Below are positions 33,051-41,400 of a DNA stretch of 64,000 nucleotides, piece after piece. The stretch comes from JAMLHH01 sp964653095 (GTDB taxonomy: Bacteria; Bacteroidota; Bacteroidia; Chitinophagales; JADIYW01). The stretch lies in the NCBI GenBank assembly GCA_964653095.1, contig CAZZEH010000002.1, forward strand, positions 94,449 to 158,448, given 5' to 3'. Both the position numbers and the translations under genes were made by a program. Within the stretch, counting starts at the first letter, position 1, and every line of letters starts with the position of its first letter. The notes beneath the pieces are model-generated. The model searched no databases. It saw nothing but the letters and a program-made list of their open reading frames with translations, and was not told the DNA's origin.

Positions 33051-33083
33051 AGAGCCTGCAGCGATAAGTTACAGGCTCTTTTT
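33051..33083 (+). terminator. Rho-independent terminator after the DUF4197 gene
   Basis: AGAGCCTG (33051-33058) pairs with CAGGCTCT (33072-33079) across a 13-base loop; five T follow, counting the last base of the stem. It lies between convergent genes. Confidence 0.75.
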
Positions 33084-33103
33084 GTTTCACCTATTTAGTG
33101 TGA

Positions 33104-34132
33104 TTACAACAACAGAATGTCATTCGGCTTTAATTTATCCCGAATGTCTTCTCCCCAAATACTGACCTGCACTTCTCCGATATGCTTCTTGCGCAGCATA
33201 AACATGCATACTCTCGACTGTCCAATGCCTCCGCCCACAGCTTCCGTCAATAATCCTTCAAGCAGCATTTTGTGATAGGTCAGTTCTATTTTGTTCATAC
33301 AGCCTTTTATTTCAAGCTGTCTGAGCAGAGAAATCTTATCTACCCGAATACCCATAGAGGACAATTCAAAAGCACATTTCAATACTGGATTCCATACAAT
33401 AATATCACCGTTTAAACCGACGTGTCCGGCTTCATTTGGCTGACTCCAGTCGTCGTAGTCGGCTGCTCTTCCATCATGAGGTTCTCCGTTGCTTAGAGCA
33501 TGTCCGATTCCGTATATAAATACTGCCCCCAATTTTTGAGCAATGGCATGCTCTCTTTCCTTGGAAGTCTTATCCGGATACATCTGCAATAACTCTTCTG
33601 CGGAAATGAAAGAAATATTTTCCGGTAAAGACGGACTTATATTAGGATATTTTTTTGATACCGCCTGTTCGGTTTCAACCAAAGCTTCGTAAATTTTATT
33701 GACAGTTTCCTTTAAGTATGATAAATTTCGCTGTGTGGGTAAAATGTGTTTCTCCCAGTCCCACTGATCTACGTAAATGGAGTGCAGAGGAGAATAATCT
33801 TCATCGGGTCTCAAAGCTTTCATGTCGGTCAGAATTCCTTCTCCCGGTTCTATTTCAAGCTCTTTGAGCCGTACTCGTTTCCATTTGGCCAAAGAATGTA
33901 CGACTACTGCCTTTCTGTCTTCCAAAGCCTTGATAGGAAAAGTTACAGGACGTTCTATACCTGTCAAATCATCGTTCAAACCGGAGTCTTCTAATACGAC
34001 CAATGGAGATGAAATAGGAATAAGATTTAATTTTTGCACCAGCTTACTGGCAAAAGTATCTTTTACGAACTTTATTGCCTGCTCGGTCTTCAGGAGTTCC
34101 CTCCCTTTTACAATGGATGATTTAGTAATCAA
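33104..34132 (-). CDS. asnA: aspartate--ammonia ligase
   Basis: AsnA makes asparagine from aspartate, ammonia and ATP and has a class II tRNA-synthetase fold. The 342 residues show LNDDLTGIERPVTFPIK (about 53-69), VVHSLAKWKRVRL, YVDQWDWEKHI (motif-2 region, about 120-130), GRAADYDDWSQPN and the C-terminal GGGIGQSRVCMFMLRKKHIGEVQVSIW. Length is typical. No ATG precedes the conserved core, so the start must be the TTG at 34132 (MITKSSIVKGREL). It is divergent from the DUF4142 gene across 233 bases. Confidence 0.93.
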   Translation of the reverse strand: MITKSSIVKGRELLKTEQAIKFVKDTFASKLVQKLNLIPISSPLVVLEDSGLNDDLTGIERPVTFPIKALEDRKAVVVHSLAKWKRVRLKELEIEPGEGILTDMKALRPDEDYSPLHSIYVDQWDWEKHILPTQRNLSYLKETVNKIYEALVETEQAVSKKYPNISPSLPENISFISAEELLQMYPDKTSKEREHAIAQKLGAVFIYGIGHALSNGEPHDGRAADYDDWSQPNEAGHVGLNGDIIVWNPVLKCAFELSSMGIRVDKISLLRQLEIKGCMNKIELTYHKMLLEGLLTEAVGGGIGQSRVCMFMLRKKHIGEVQVSIWGEDIRDKLKPNDILLL

Positions 34133-34310
34133 GTTTAAGTGACTTTAATATTTGCAAAACCGGCTTAGTCGGATTTTACCACAAAGAAATAAAAATAATT
34201 TTAGCCCTTGAAAATTATGTAAACAATATTGTCTTTAATCATACAAACTTCTGCTATAATTAAGATTTGACCGCAATTTTTGAAGATTTGAAGTTAATTT
34301 TTGAAAAAAC

Positions 34311-34340
34311 TGTAACCTTTTTGAAACTCAATGACTCTAT
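34311..34340 (+). promoter_or_regulatory. possible ECF-sigma-type promoter before the DUF4142 gene
   Basis: TGTAAC (34311-34316), 16 bases, then GACTCTATAT (34333 on). The AAC-type -35 with this spacing is unlike TTG/TAnnTTTG and resembles promoters used by ECF sigma factors. An ECF gene lies 1.1 kb downstream. The rest of the 233-base spacer is AT-rich with no other feature named. Confidence 0.4.
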
Positions 34341-34365
34341 ATAAGTACAGTTAAAAACAAAAATT

Positions 34366-34968
34366 ATGAAAGTACTTAAAAACAAGAACCAAATTAAGGC
34401 TATTGCAATGGCCTGTTTAGTTGCAGTTTCATTTACTGCATGTAATCAAAATCAGGATAACAGCAATAATGAAGATGAAATAATTGTGGCGGAGGAGGTA
34501 CAGGAAGCACCTGCATTTTCTGATCCTCAAATTGCTGCTATTGTAGTTGTGGCGAACCAAATAGACGTGGATTATGGTAAAATCGCTCTGGAAAAATCTC
34601 AGAATGAGGAGGTGCTAAACTTTGCCAACACGATGATTAAAGACCACGAACAGATTATTCAGAGCGCATCCGACTTATGTGGTCAGTTGGGTGTGGTACC
34701 GGAAGAAAACGATTTTACAGAAACATTGCTCAATGGTCAAAAAGATGTATTGGCAAGTTTTGAAGGATTAGGAGGTGCCGATTTTGATAAAGCTTATATT
34801 GAGAATGAAGCGGCTTATCACGATGCAGTAATTAATGCTGTGAAGGATATTTTAATTCCACAGACTGAAAATGAACAACTTAAGCAGGCTTTAATAGACG
34901 TAACTCCATTACTAGAGCATCACTTGGAAATGGCAAAAATGGCTCAGGGAAAAATAAATAATAACTGA
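34366..34968 (+). CDS. DUF4142 domain-containing lipoprotein
   Basis: A 200-residue protein with a lipoprotein signal (VSFTAC, Cys at about 26), an acidic linker, then the helical DUF4142 domain: SDPQIAAIVVVANQIDVDYGKIALEKSQNEEVLNFANTMIKDHEQI (about 50-95), and a second helical pair ending LEHHLEMAKMAQGKI. The pattern with NxxVxxFAxxMxxDH is typical; these ferritin-like helical bundles are common in envelopes and their function is unknown. It overlaps the cupredoxin gene by one base (TGATG), so both are coupled. Confidence 0.87.
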   Translation: MKVLKNKNQIKAIAMACLVAVSFTACNQNQDNSNNEDEIIVAEEVQEAPAFSDPQIAAIVVVANQIDVDYGKIALEKSQNEEVLNFANTMIKDHEQIIQSASDLCGQLGVVPEENDFTETLLNGQKDVLASFEGLGGADFDKAYIENEAAYHDAVINAVKDILIPQTENEQLKQALIDVTPLLEHHLEMAKMAQGKINNN

Positions 34969-35366
34969 TGATGAAAGTTTGGACTTGGATAGTCATGATG
35001 GGTTTTCTGCTAATGAGTTGCAATACACAACCGCCAGCAGAAGAATCAGAAAACACAGAAAATATATCGCAGGAAGTGCCGGTTGATGAGGAAGAAACAT
35101 CTTTTGCGATTAATGAACACAAGTTTTTAGTGACCATCAAAAGTATGCAGTTTGCTCCTCAAAATTTGGAAGTAAGTGTCGGAGATACAGTGGTTTGGGT
35201 CAATCAGGATATTGTGACTCATAATGTAACCAATATAGATGATGCATGGACTTCCGGTGATATTAATGTGGGAGACAGTTGGGAAATGATTATTGAAAAT
35301 GAAATAAAGTATTATTGTACACTTCATCCTACCATGAAAGCTTCTGTTTTGGTGATAGGAGAGTAA
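34968..35366 (+). CDS. cupredoxin (plastocyanin-like) lipoprotein
   Basis: A 132-residue lipoprotein (lipobox LLMSC, Cys18) with an acidic linker and a blue-copper domain. The type 1 copper ligands can be placed: His85 (VTHN), Cys117 (YYCTLH), His120 and Met123 (HPTM). MQFAPQNLEVSVGDTVVWVNQD is the expected strand before the first ligand. It likely carries electrons or binds copper at the periplasmic face. Two tandem ATG codons exist; the first overlaps the preceding stop. A strong terminator follows, so the DUF4142-cupredoxin pair is a closed unit. Confidence 0.88.
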   Translation: MMKVWTWIVMMGFLLMSCNTQPPAEESENTENISQEVPVDEEETSFAINEHKFLVTIKSMQFAPQNLEVSVGDTVVWVNQDIVTHNVTNIDDAWTSGDINVGDSWEMIIENEIKYYCTLHPTMKASVLVIGE

Positions 35367-35397
35367 TTTGTTTTTTCATTAATTGTTTTTGTTTCAT

Positions 35398-35427
35398 CTG
35401 CCCTCAAATCTTTGGGGGCAGTTTTTT
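35398..35427 (+). terminator. Rho-independent terminator after the cupredoxin gene
   Basis: CTGCCCTCAAA (35398-35408) pairs with TTTGGGGGCAG (35411-35421), one G-U pair, followed by six T. It sits inside the false upstream extension of the sigma-factor reading frame. Confidence 0.88.
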
Positions 35428-35471
35428 ATACTCTTATTTTTTCTTTACTTTATTGGAGAAAAAAGACGGGT

Positions 35472-36137
35472 ATGTTTGACCACCATCAATTTAGAGATTT
35501 TACTGATGAAGAAATTGTAGAAAAAATTCTTTCCGGGGATAAAGAGTATTATGAAATTCTGGTAAGGCGGCATAATTCCTACCTCTATAAAATTGGGAGA
35601 TCATACGGATTCGGACACGATGATACAGAAGATTTGATGCAGGAGACTTATGTCAGCGCCTATGAACATCTCGCCGATTTTGAAGGGAGAGCAGCTCTTA
35701 AAACCTGGTTGGTGAAAATTATGATTCACAAATGCTACAGGAAAGCCAATCGCTTAGGATTTCAAAACGAAACACCCGCTTCGGATAAAATTGGAAACCA
35801 AATCAGATATCCTGATGACAGGCTCACAGATGGTCAAAAAGTGGTTCAAAATGAGGAGCTAAAAGAGATTTTGGAAAAAGCTACTTTACAGCTTCCGGAA
35901 GATTATAGAATGGTATTTACGCTCAGAGAGCTCAACGGATTATCCACCGCCGAGACGGCAGATGCTCTCAATATTTCTCTGTCCAATGTAAAGGTCAAGC
36001 TCAACAGAGCAAAAAAAATACTTCGAAAAGAGATACAAAAAGAGTTTTCACCGGAGGATATCTTTGAGTTTCATTTGAAATACTGTGACGGATTGACTCA
36101 TAAAGTGATGCACCCAATCAAATCGACATTAAAGTAA
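35472..36137 (+). CDS. RNA polymerase ECF-type sigma-70 factor
   Basis: A 221-residue group 4 sigma factor. Region 2 (about 10-85) has HNSYLYKIGRSYGFGHDDTEDLMQETYVSAYEHLADFEGRAALKTWLVKI; region 4 (about 130-185) has LPEDYRMVFTLRELNGLSTAETADALNISLSNVKVKLNRAKKIL, a clear HTH. The open frame runs up to a TTG at 35412, but that part is the preceding terminator, so ATG 35472 is the start. The C-terminal 30 residues (HLKYCDGLTHKVM) end beyond region 4. No anti-sigma gene is adjacent, which is unusual for classic ECF pairs. It may control the promoter-like site at 34311 (inference). Confidence 0.88.
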   Translation: MFDHHQFRDFTDEEIVEKILSGDKEYYEILVRRHNSYLYKIGRSYGFGHDDTEDLMQETYVSAYEHLADFEGRAALKTWLVKIMIHKCYRKANRLGFQNETPASDKIGNQIRYPDDRLTDGQKVVQNEELKEILEKATLQLPEDYRMVFTLRELNGLSTAETADALNISLSNVKVKLNRAKKILRKEIQKEFSPEDIFEFHLKYCDGLTHKVMHPIKSTLK

Positions 36138-36309
36138 AAAAACATCTCAGGAACCTTTGAGAATCCCTGAATAATTATATCTGTATATGATTATGATACT
36201 ACAGAGTATGGACTTGCAGAAATTGTTCTTTCGTAAAGTTAATTGTTGTTTTTACTTGTTTGAGTACACATTAACAGCATTACTTTAGTACAAATAGCTT
36301 CTTAGCCTT

Positions 36310-37386
36310 TTACACAAAAGGTGTTTTGACTATTTTGGCTTTTAGCAGTTTATTCCTTCTCGGAATATAAATTTCTGTTTCTGGGGTAGAAAATTCCTTT
36401 TGTACATAACCGAGTCCAATACCGTAGTTAAGAGCAGGCGACTGAGTGCCGCTGGTGACCCTGCCGATTACATTCCCTTCTGCATCGGTTATTTCGTAGT
36501 CTTTACGGGGAATACCTCTGTCCACCATGGTAAATCCGACCAATTTTTTGTCCACCCCTTCTTCTTTGCTTTTTTGGATGATATCTTTAGCGACAAAATC
36601 TTTGCTGAATTTAGTGACCCAGCCTAATCCGGCTTCGATAGGAGAGGTCTCTTCGTCAATGTCATTTCCGTACAGGCAAAACCCTTTTTCCAATCTCAAC
36701 GTATCTCTTGCTCCCAGGCCGATTGGTTTAATGCCTAGTTTTTTTCCGGCTTCCATAATTTGATTCCAAATATTCTTAGCGTGAGAATTGTCAAAATACA
36801 GTTCAAAGCCTCCGAGTCCGGTGTACCCTGTTGCAGAGATAATCACATCTTCCACACCGGAAAATTTTCCTTTCTTAAAGCCATAAACCGGTATATCCGA
36901 CAGTGAAATATCAGTAAGAGGTTGTAACGTTTCAATCGCTTTGGGACCCTGGACTGCCAGAATAGCAAGAGAGTCAGAAAGATTTTGAAGTTCTACTCCA
37001 TCAGTTTGATGCTGTACAAACCATGTCCAGTCTTTTTCTATATTACCGGCATTTACTACGCACATATATTCATTATCGGCAAGTCGGTAAATTAGCAAAT
37101 CATCAATGATACCGCCTTCTTCATTGGGCAGATAACCGTATTGGGCTTTTCCTAAAGAAAGTTTTGAAAGATCATTCGAAAAAATATACTGTAAAAAGTC
37201 CAACGCATTTTCGCCCTTTACAATAAAATTTCCCATGTGCGAAACATCAAACATTCCCACACCATTTCTCACGGTATGGTGCTCATCAATAATACCACTA
37301 TATTGGATAGGCATATAAAACCCGGCGAAGTCCACCATTTTAGCTCCGGCGGCTTCATGGATTTCTTTTAAAGCTGTTGTTTTCAT
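36310..37386 (-). CDS. gcvT: aminomethyltransferase (glycine cleavage system T protein)
   Basis: GcvT transfers the methylene group from the H protein's aminomethyl-lipoyl arm to tetrahydrofolate. The 358 residues show MVDFAGFYMPIQYSGIIDEHHTVRNGVGMFDVSHMGNF (about 18-55), the ALGxQGP-like LAVQGPKA, ATGYTGLGGFELYF (about 186-199), GLGARDTLRLEKGFCLYGNDIDEETSPIEAGLGW (about 223-256) and the C-terminal GxVTSGTQSPxLNYGIGLGYV. Full length. The other glycine-cleavage genes are not here; lipB at 58.2 kb supplies the lipoyl arm. Confidence 0.94.
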   Translation of the reverse strand: MKTTALKEIHEAAGAKMVDFAGFYMPIQYSGIIDEHHTVRNGVGMFDVSHMGNFIVKGENALDFLQYIFSNDLSKLSLGKAQYGYLPNEEGGIIDDLLIYRLADNEYMCVVNAGNIEKDWTWFVQHQTDGVELQNLSDSLAILAVQGPKAIETLQPLTDISLSDIPVYGFKKGKFSGVEDVIISATGYTGLGGFELYFDNSHAKNIWNQIMEAGKKLGIKPIGLGARDTLRLEKGFCLYGNDIDEETSPIEAGLGWVTKFSKDFVAKDIIQKSKEEGVDKKLVGFTMVDRGIPRKDYEITDAEGNVIGRVTSGTQSPALNYGIGLGYVQKEFSTPETEIYIPRRNKLLKAKIVKTPFV

Positions 37387-37875
37387 GGATGCGAAAATAA
37401 GGTTTTTTATTCAATGTAAATGATTGTAAGCATATAAAATGACTCGTAACTTTAATCGTTATACAAACCTATACCTTTCTATTTTTTGGATAAATACCAA
37501 GTTATATTTTAATAAAAATCAATTTATATTTTAAAGGTTTATTGAACTCAATTGAGTAGGTTAAATCTTATTGCCGAGTGAATAGTTGTGCTTAGGAAAT
37601 TGATTAAACATAATGTATTTTTATTATACATTGTGGGAGCATAAGGCAATTCAAAAATATTTTTCAGACAAAACTAAAGAAATAATTGAATTTAGTATTT
37701 TGTTAATGTGAGCAAATTTAATAAAAGAACATTGTCTGTATTAGTATAAAATACTGATTGTTAAAGCTTAAGCTTTTATAAAAACAAAAGATGAATATAA
37801 AATGCATGCATAATATTGTAGCTTTAAGTATCTTTGAGATAAATAAGGTGGAGTTTTAAAATAAATAGCTTACTA
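37387..37875. promoter_or_regulatory. 489-base regulatory region before the giant-protein operon
   Basis: The longest gene-free stretch in the window, very AT-rich. From left to right: an inverted repeat AATGTAT/ATACATT with a 7-base loop (37612-37632); a perfect 14-bp palindrome AAAGCTTAAGCTTT (37763-37776); the palindrome ATGCATGCAT (37802-37811), which is also the core of the 464-483 palindrome; and TATCTTTG (37829-37836), a -7 element 39 bases before the ATG at 37876. No gene-size frame is present. Confidence 0.5.
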
Positions 37876-38472
37876 ATGATAAATAAAGCACTTCATGTAT
37901 CGGCTTTGATAGCTATGATTATTTTTCTGCTGGTTGAAGTTCGTGGTCAGGATGTGGGTACGACAGATGGAACAGAGTCTTATATTAATCATCCGTCTTT
38001 AAATTCGGCAGTATTTAAAGAGTACTGGATGAGCTATTCAGATATATACCGGAATGCAGATTTAAATCTTGAAGCAGTTATTCAGCAATATCTGAATAAT
38101 CAGGTTCCTGATGCAGTAAGAGTAGATTTATATAAAAAAATATTTGAACAGTCTGACTTTAGAAACTGGATGCCTGAGCTCAGATCAATACTTCTGTATC
38201 AGCTTGTCGAAACAGATAAGAATAGCGAGACTCCGGCGTATATGCTTAGAGAAAGGAGTTTCGGGGAATTTGTAGAAAGAATAAATGAGATTATCCGGGT
38301 AGAGTTTGCAGAATTAGATAAAAAAATTAAATCTTATGAGGAGGAATATGCTCATCAGGGATTGAGCGTTCCGGTGGAGGTCAGTGAACAACAGAAGTTA
38401 GAAGCAATTCAGGAAGTGTATAAAAATACTTTTGAAGGTAAGCCTGATTTAAATCTATTTATAGTTAAATGA
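37876..38472 (+). CDS. exported protein of unknown function, coupled to the giant T9SS protein
   Basis: A 198-residue protein with a signal peptide (about 1-24, MINKALHVSALIAMIIFLLVEVRG then QD). The mature part is predicted helical and acidic; it has SYINHPSLNSAVFKEYWMSY and a charged stretch RINEIIRVEFAELDKKIKSYEEEYAHQG that could form a coiled coil (about 133-160). No known domain was recognised. Its last codons overlap the first codon of the 2,998-residue gene (ATGA at 38469-38472), so the two are made together. A helper, chaperone or anchoring role for the large protein is possible but unproven. Confidence 0.75.
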   Translation: MINKALHVSALIAMIIFLLVEVRGQDVGTTDGTESYINHPSLNSAVFKEYWMSYSDIYRNADLNLEAVIQQYLNNQVPDAVRVDLYKKIFEQSDFRNWMPELRSILLYQLVETDKNSETPAYMLRERSFGEFVERINEIIRVEFAELDKKIKSYEEEYAHQGLSVPVEVSEQQKLEAIQEVYKNTFEGKPDLNLFIVK

Positions 38473-41400
38473 TATTTTACTTGAATATGAATCAACCTTA
38501 CTTAAAAAAAATATTAACTCTATCTTTTCTGATATGTTCACTTTTATCTGCTTCGACACTTTTTGGACAGGTTACAGTGAGATATAATGGGACAGCGACC
38601 GGACTTACCACTACTTGTACAGATGGTTGCGTATGGCCCTTTTGTCCCAATGATCCGGAAAGGAGTTTCGAGCTTGAAATCAAGCGGGTCACGGGCGGTA
38701 ACCAGGCAGATGGGGGCGGAGCTACAACTGCTGCAGATAATTGTTCGAACACTCCTAATACCAGTTTCTCCACAAAGAATGCAGGTATAACGCTTTATTG
38801 TTCTGGAGCGGTCATTCACATTCGGGGCAAAGCAGGAGAATCAGATGCTATTATAGGATGTGGTGGTATGGAGTGTGAAACTCCTTGGTCAGGCTGGACA
38901 AATTTTACAGTTTTAAATACGACAAGCCAGAATTGGGGCCCTGTATATGTTTCCGGAAACGGAAGCACCGGTAATTTGTCCTCAACAATCTCCTTTACAG
39001 GGAATTTTCGGGCGAATGCCAGGGATGGGAATAAGAACTTTAGTTGTGCGACAGCTTGGGCTTTACCAGCTAATGGGAGCGGTACGCCTATTGACGGGCA
39101 TACAACTAATTGCGGTGATGCCTGGTACAAATACACTCTCACAGATAATAATTTACAATATATCGAATTTGAGCCCACCGCACCACTTTCAAGCTTAAAC
39201 ACTTCTGAGATATCCGAAGTTCGTTATAATAATTGCACAGGCTGCCAGATGGGAGGTGAAGCTTCGTTTATAGGAAATAAATATCGCGTGGATAATCCCA
39301 AGCCTGGAGATTATTTTATAAGAGTACATGTATTTAAGACAGACTTAATTGGTGCGTTTGATTTAAGTTTTAAACTGGAAGTTCGAAAAGGTAGTACAGT
39401 GGCCGTACCATCCAATGATAACTTGTGTGATGCAATAGAACTCAGCGGCAATTACAACTACAATTCGGGAGACCTTTCGGCATCTTCCAATACAAAAAAT
39501 GCATCTTCAGAAGATTATTGCGGAATGAATGAACCGGAGTCGGATAATGAAAAAACAGTTTGGTATAAATTTACAACAGGAGATTTGCCACCAACCGTAC
39601 TTACTATTGACCCAAAAGCGGGAAGTTCTACTCAATACGGTCGGGCAGTTTTATACAAGCAAAACAGTGTGCCTAATTGTAATGCATATCCAACGCCGAA
39701 CTTTTTTAATGCATTATCAAAAGTTGGTGAGAGTACAGCAGGAGTCTCATTTAAAGTAAGATGTCTTGATCCGAATAAGACTTATTATTTACAACTTTTC
39801 ACAAGACAGTTATTGCCGTTACCTTCTACGAAAGATGCCGGACCTGTTTCTGTTACAATCGAGAACAGTGGCACCACTAAAGGGCCGGATTTCATTTGTC
39901 TTCCGGCGAGTTCTGCTATACCCGGGAAAGACGGATATCTTGGGAAATTAGACAGTTACGACAATACTAATTTAATAGCCGAAAAGCAGACCACGAGCTG
40001 TGCGACAGTCAGTACCGGCAACGGAGAGCCAGTCAATTCTTCCCGATCACTCAAGCAGACTGTCTGGTATCGGTTTGACACGCCTCATGCAGATTATTCG
40101 GACAGTACTCTGATGCATTTATACGACATTAGTGCCATAAGGTTAAGTAGTACTTCGCTCTTAACTAATCCGAGAATTTTCCTTTACGAGGAAACCCAAA
40201 ATACTAACAGAGCATGTGGCGACAGCAATGGGGATTATGCCAATTTGAAGTTTATAGAAAGTAGTGAAGAGTTTTATCAGGAAATTGGAAGCTTTGTGCC
40301 ACAAGATGCCACCCTGAAAGACTTGTGTCTGAAGCCTAATACGAAATATTTTGTCCGTGTGGATCAGGCAGGACTGATTAGTGTATTGGGTATTGACGTA
40401 TTTGTAGATTTTGATTTGGTTATAAAAAAATCGGCATTCCGACCGGGGAACGATATCTGTGAGGCTACCGAAATGCCGGGAAATATATTTACGGGCAGGA
40501 ATAAAATCACGACTCAAAACCATGCACGATTAACCGGAGCTCCTTTTTTTGGGTTGCCTCACTCTAATAAATGCGCCTCTTCAGACCCGGGCGAACCTAA
40601 TGTAAAGCCCGGCGCACCAGGTGGAGTAGGCGATAAATACACGGCAAGTGTCTGGTATAAGTTTACAACGGATGGTGCTCCTTCCGAATGGATTGAGTGG
40701 GATTTCAGCTCAAAACTATTAAGAGGAGACAGAGGTGATGTGTGTTTATTGGGCGAGCATTTTGGAGCAAATATTTTCATCTATAAATCTAAAAATAATA
40801 CTTGCTCATATCCGACATTGCAAATACAATCAGAATATGATAAAGCTTGGGAAGTGCCGCCTGCATCTTCCACTCCAAGTGTGAACAGACAAAGATGCCC
40901 AGAACCCAATACAACTTACTATGTACAGGTACAAGATGCGGATTTTTTCTCGACAGACTTCTCTACCTGTTATGAGGGGGTGTATGATTTGACTATCACT
41001 ACAGCCGGCACAACTGTTAATCCACCGGAAAATGATGAGCCGTGCGGAGCTATTCCTTTGGGAACAGTACCTGTGAGCGGTTCATTGGATAAAGATATAC
41101 GTAACAATAATAAGGTTTTTGATAATTTCTGCGCAACTCCGAGTAAAGGCTTTATACCTGATCCGGATCATGAACTCAAGCATGATGTGTGGTTTGCCTT
41201 TGTGCCGCCCCCGTCAGGCTCTGTAATGATTACTGCCCAGTCTGCTCCGTCCGGTATTCCAAGTAATGCCGATAAAAATATAGACCTGCAAATTGCTATA
41301 TGGGAACCTATAATGGGAGAACATCTGCAGCAGCCTAACTGTGCAGACCCAAGGTATTTGTGGACTCCCATTGTGTCCAGAAACCATGGGCTTTTGGACT

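Noticed and set aside
35412..35471. Upstream extension of the ECF sigma factor from a TTG at 35412
   Set aside because: The extension is the cupredoxin terminator hairpin and its T tract; the family N-terminus fits ATG 35472.
37614..37713. A 32-codon frame starting ATG at 37614 in the long spacer before the giant-protein operon
   Set aside because: It lies in very AT-rich DNA, overlaps a hairpin and has no composition or motif suggesting a gene.
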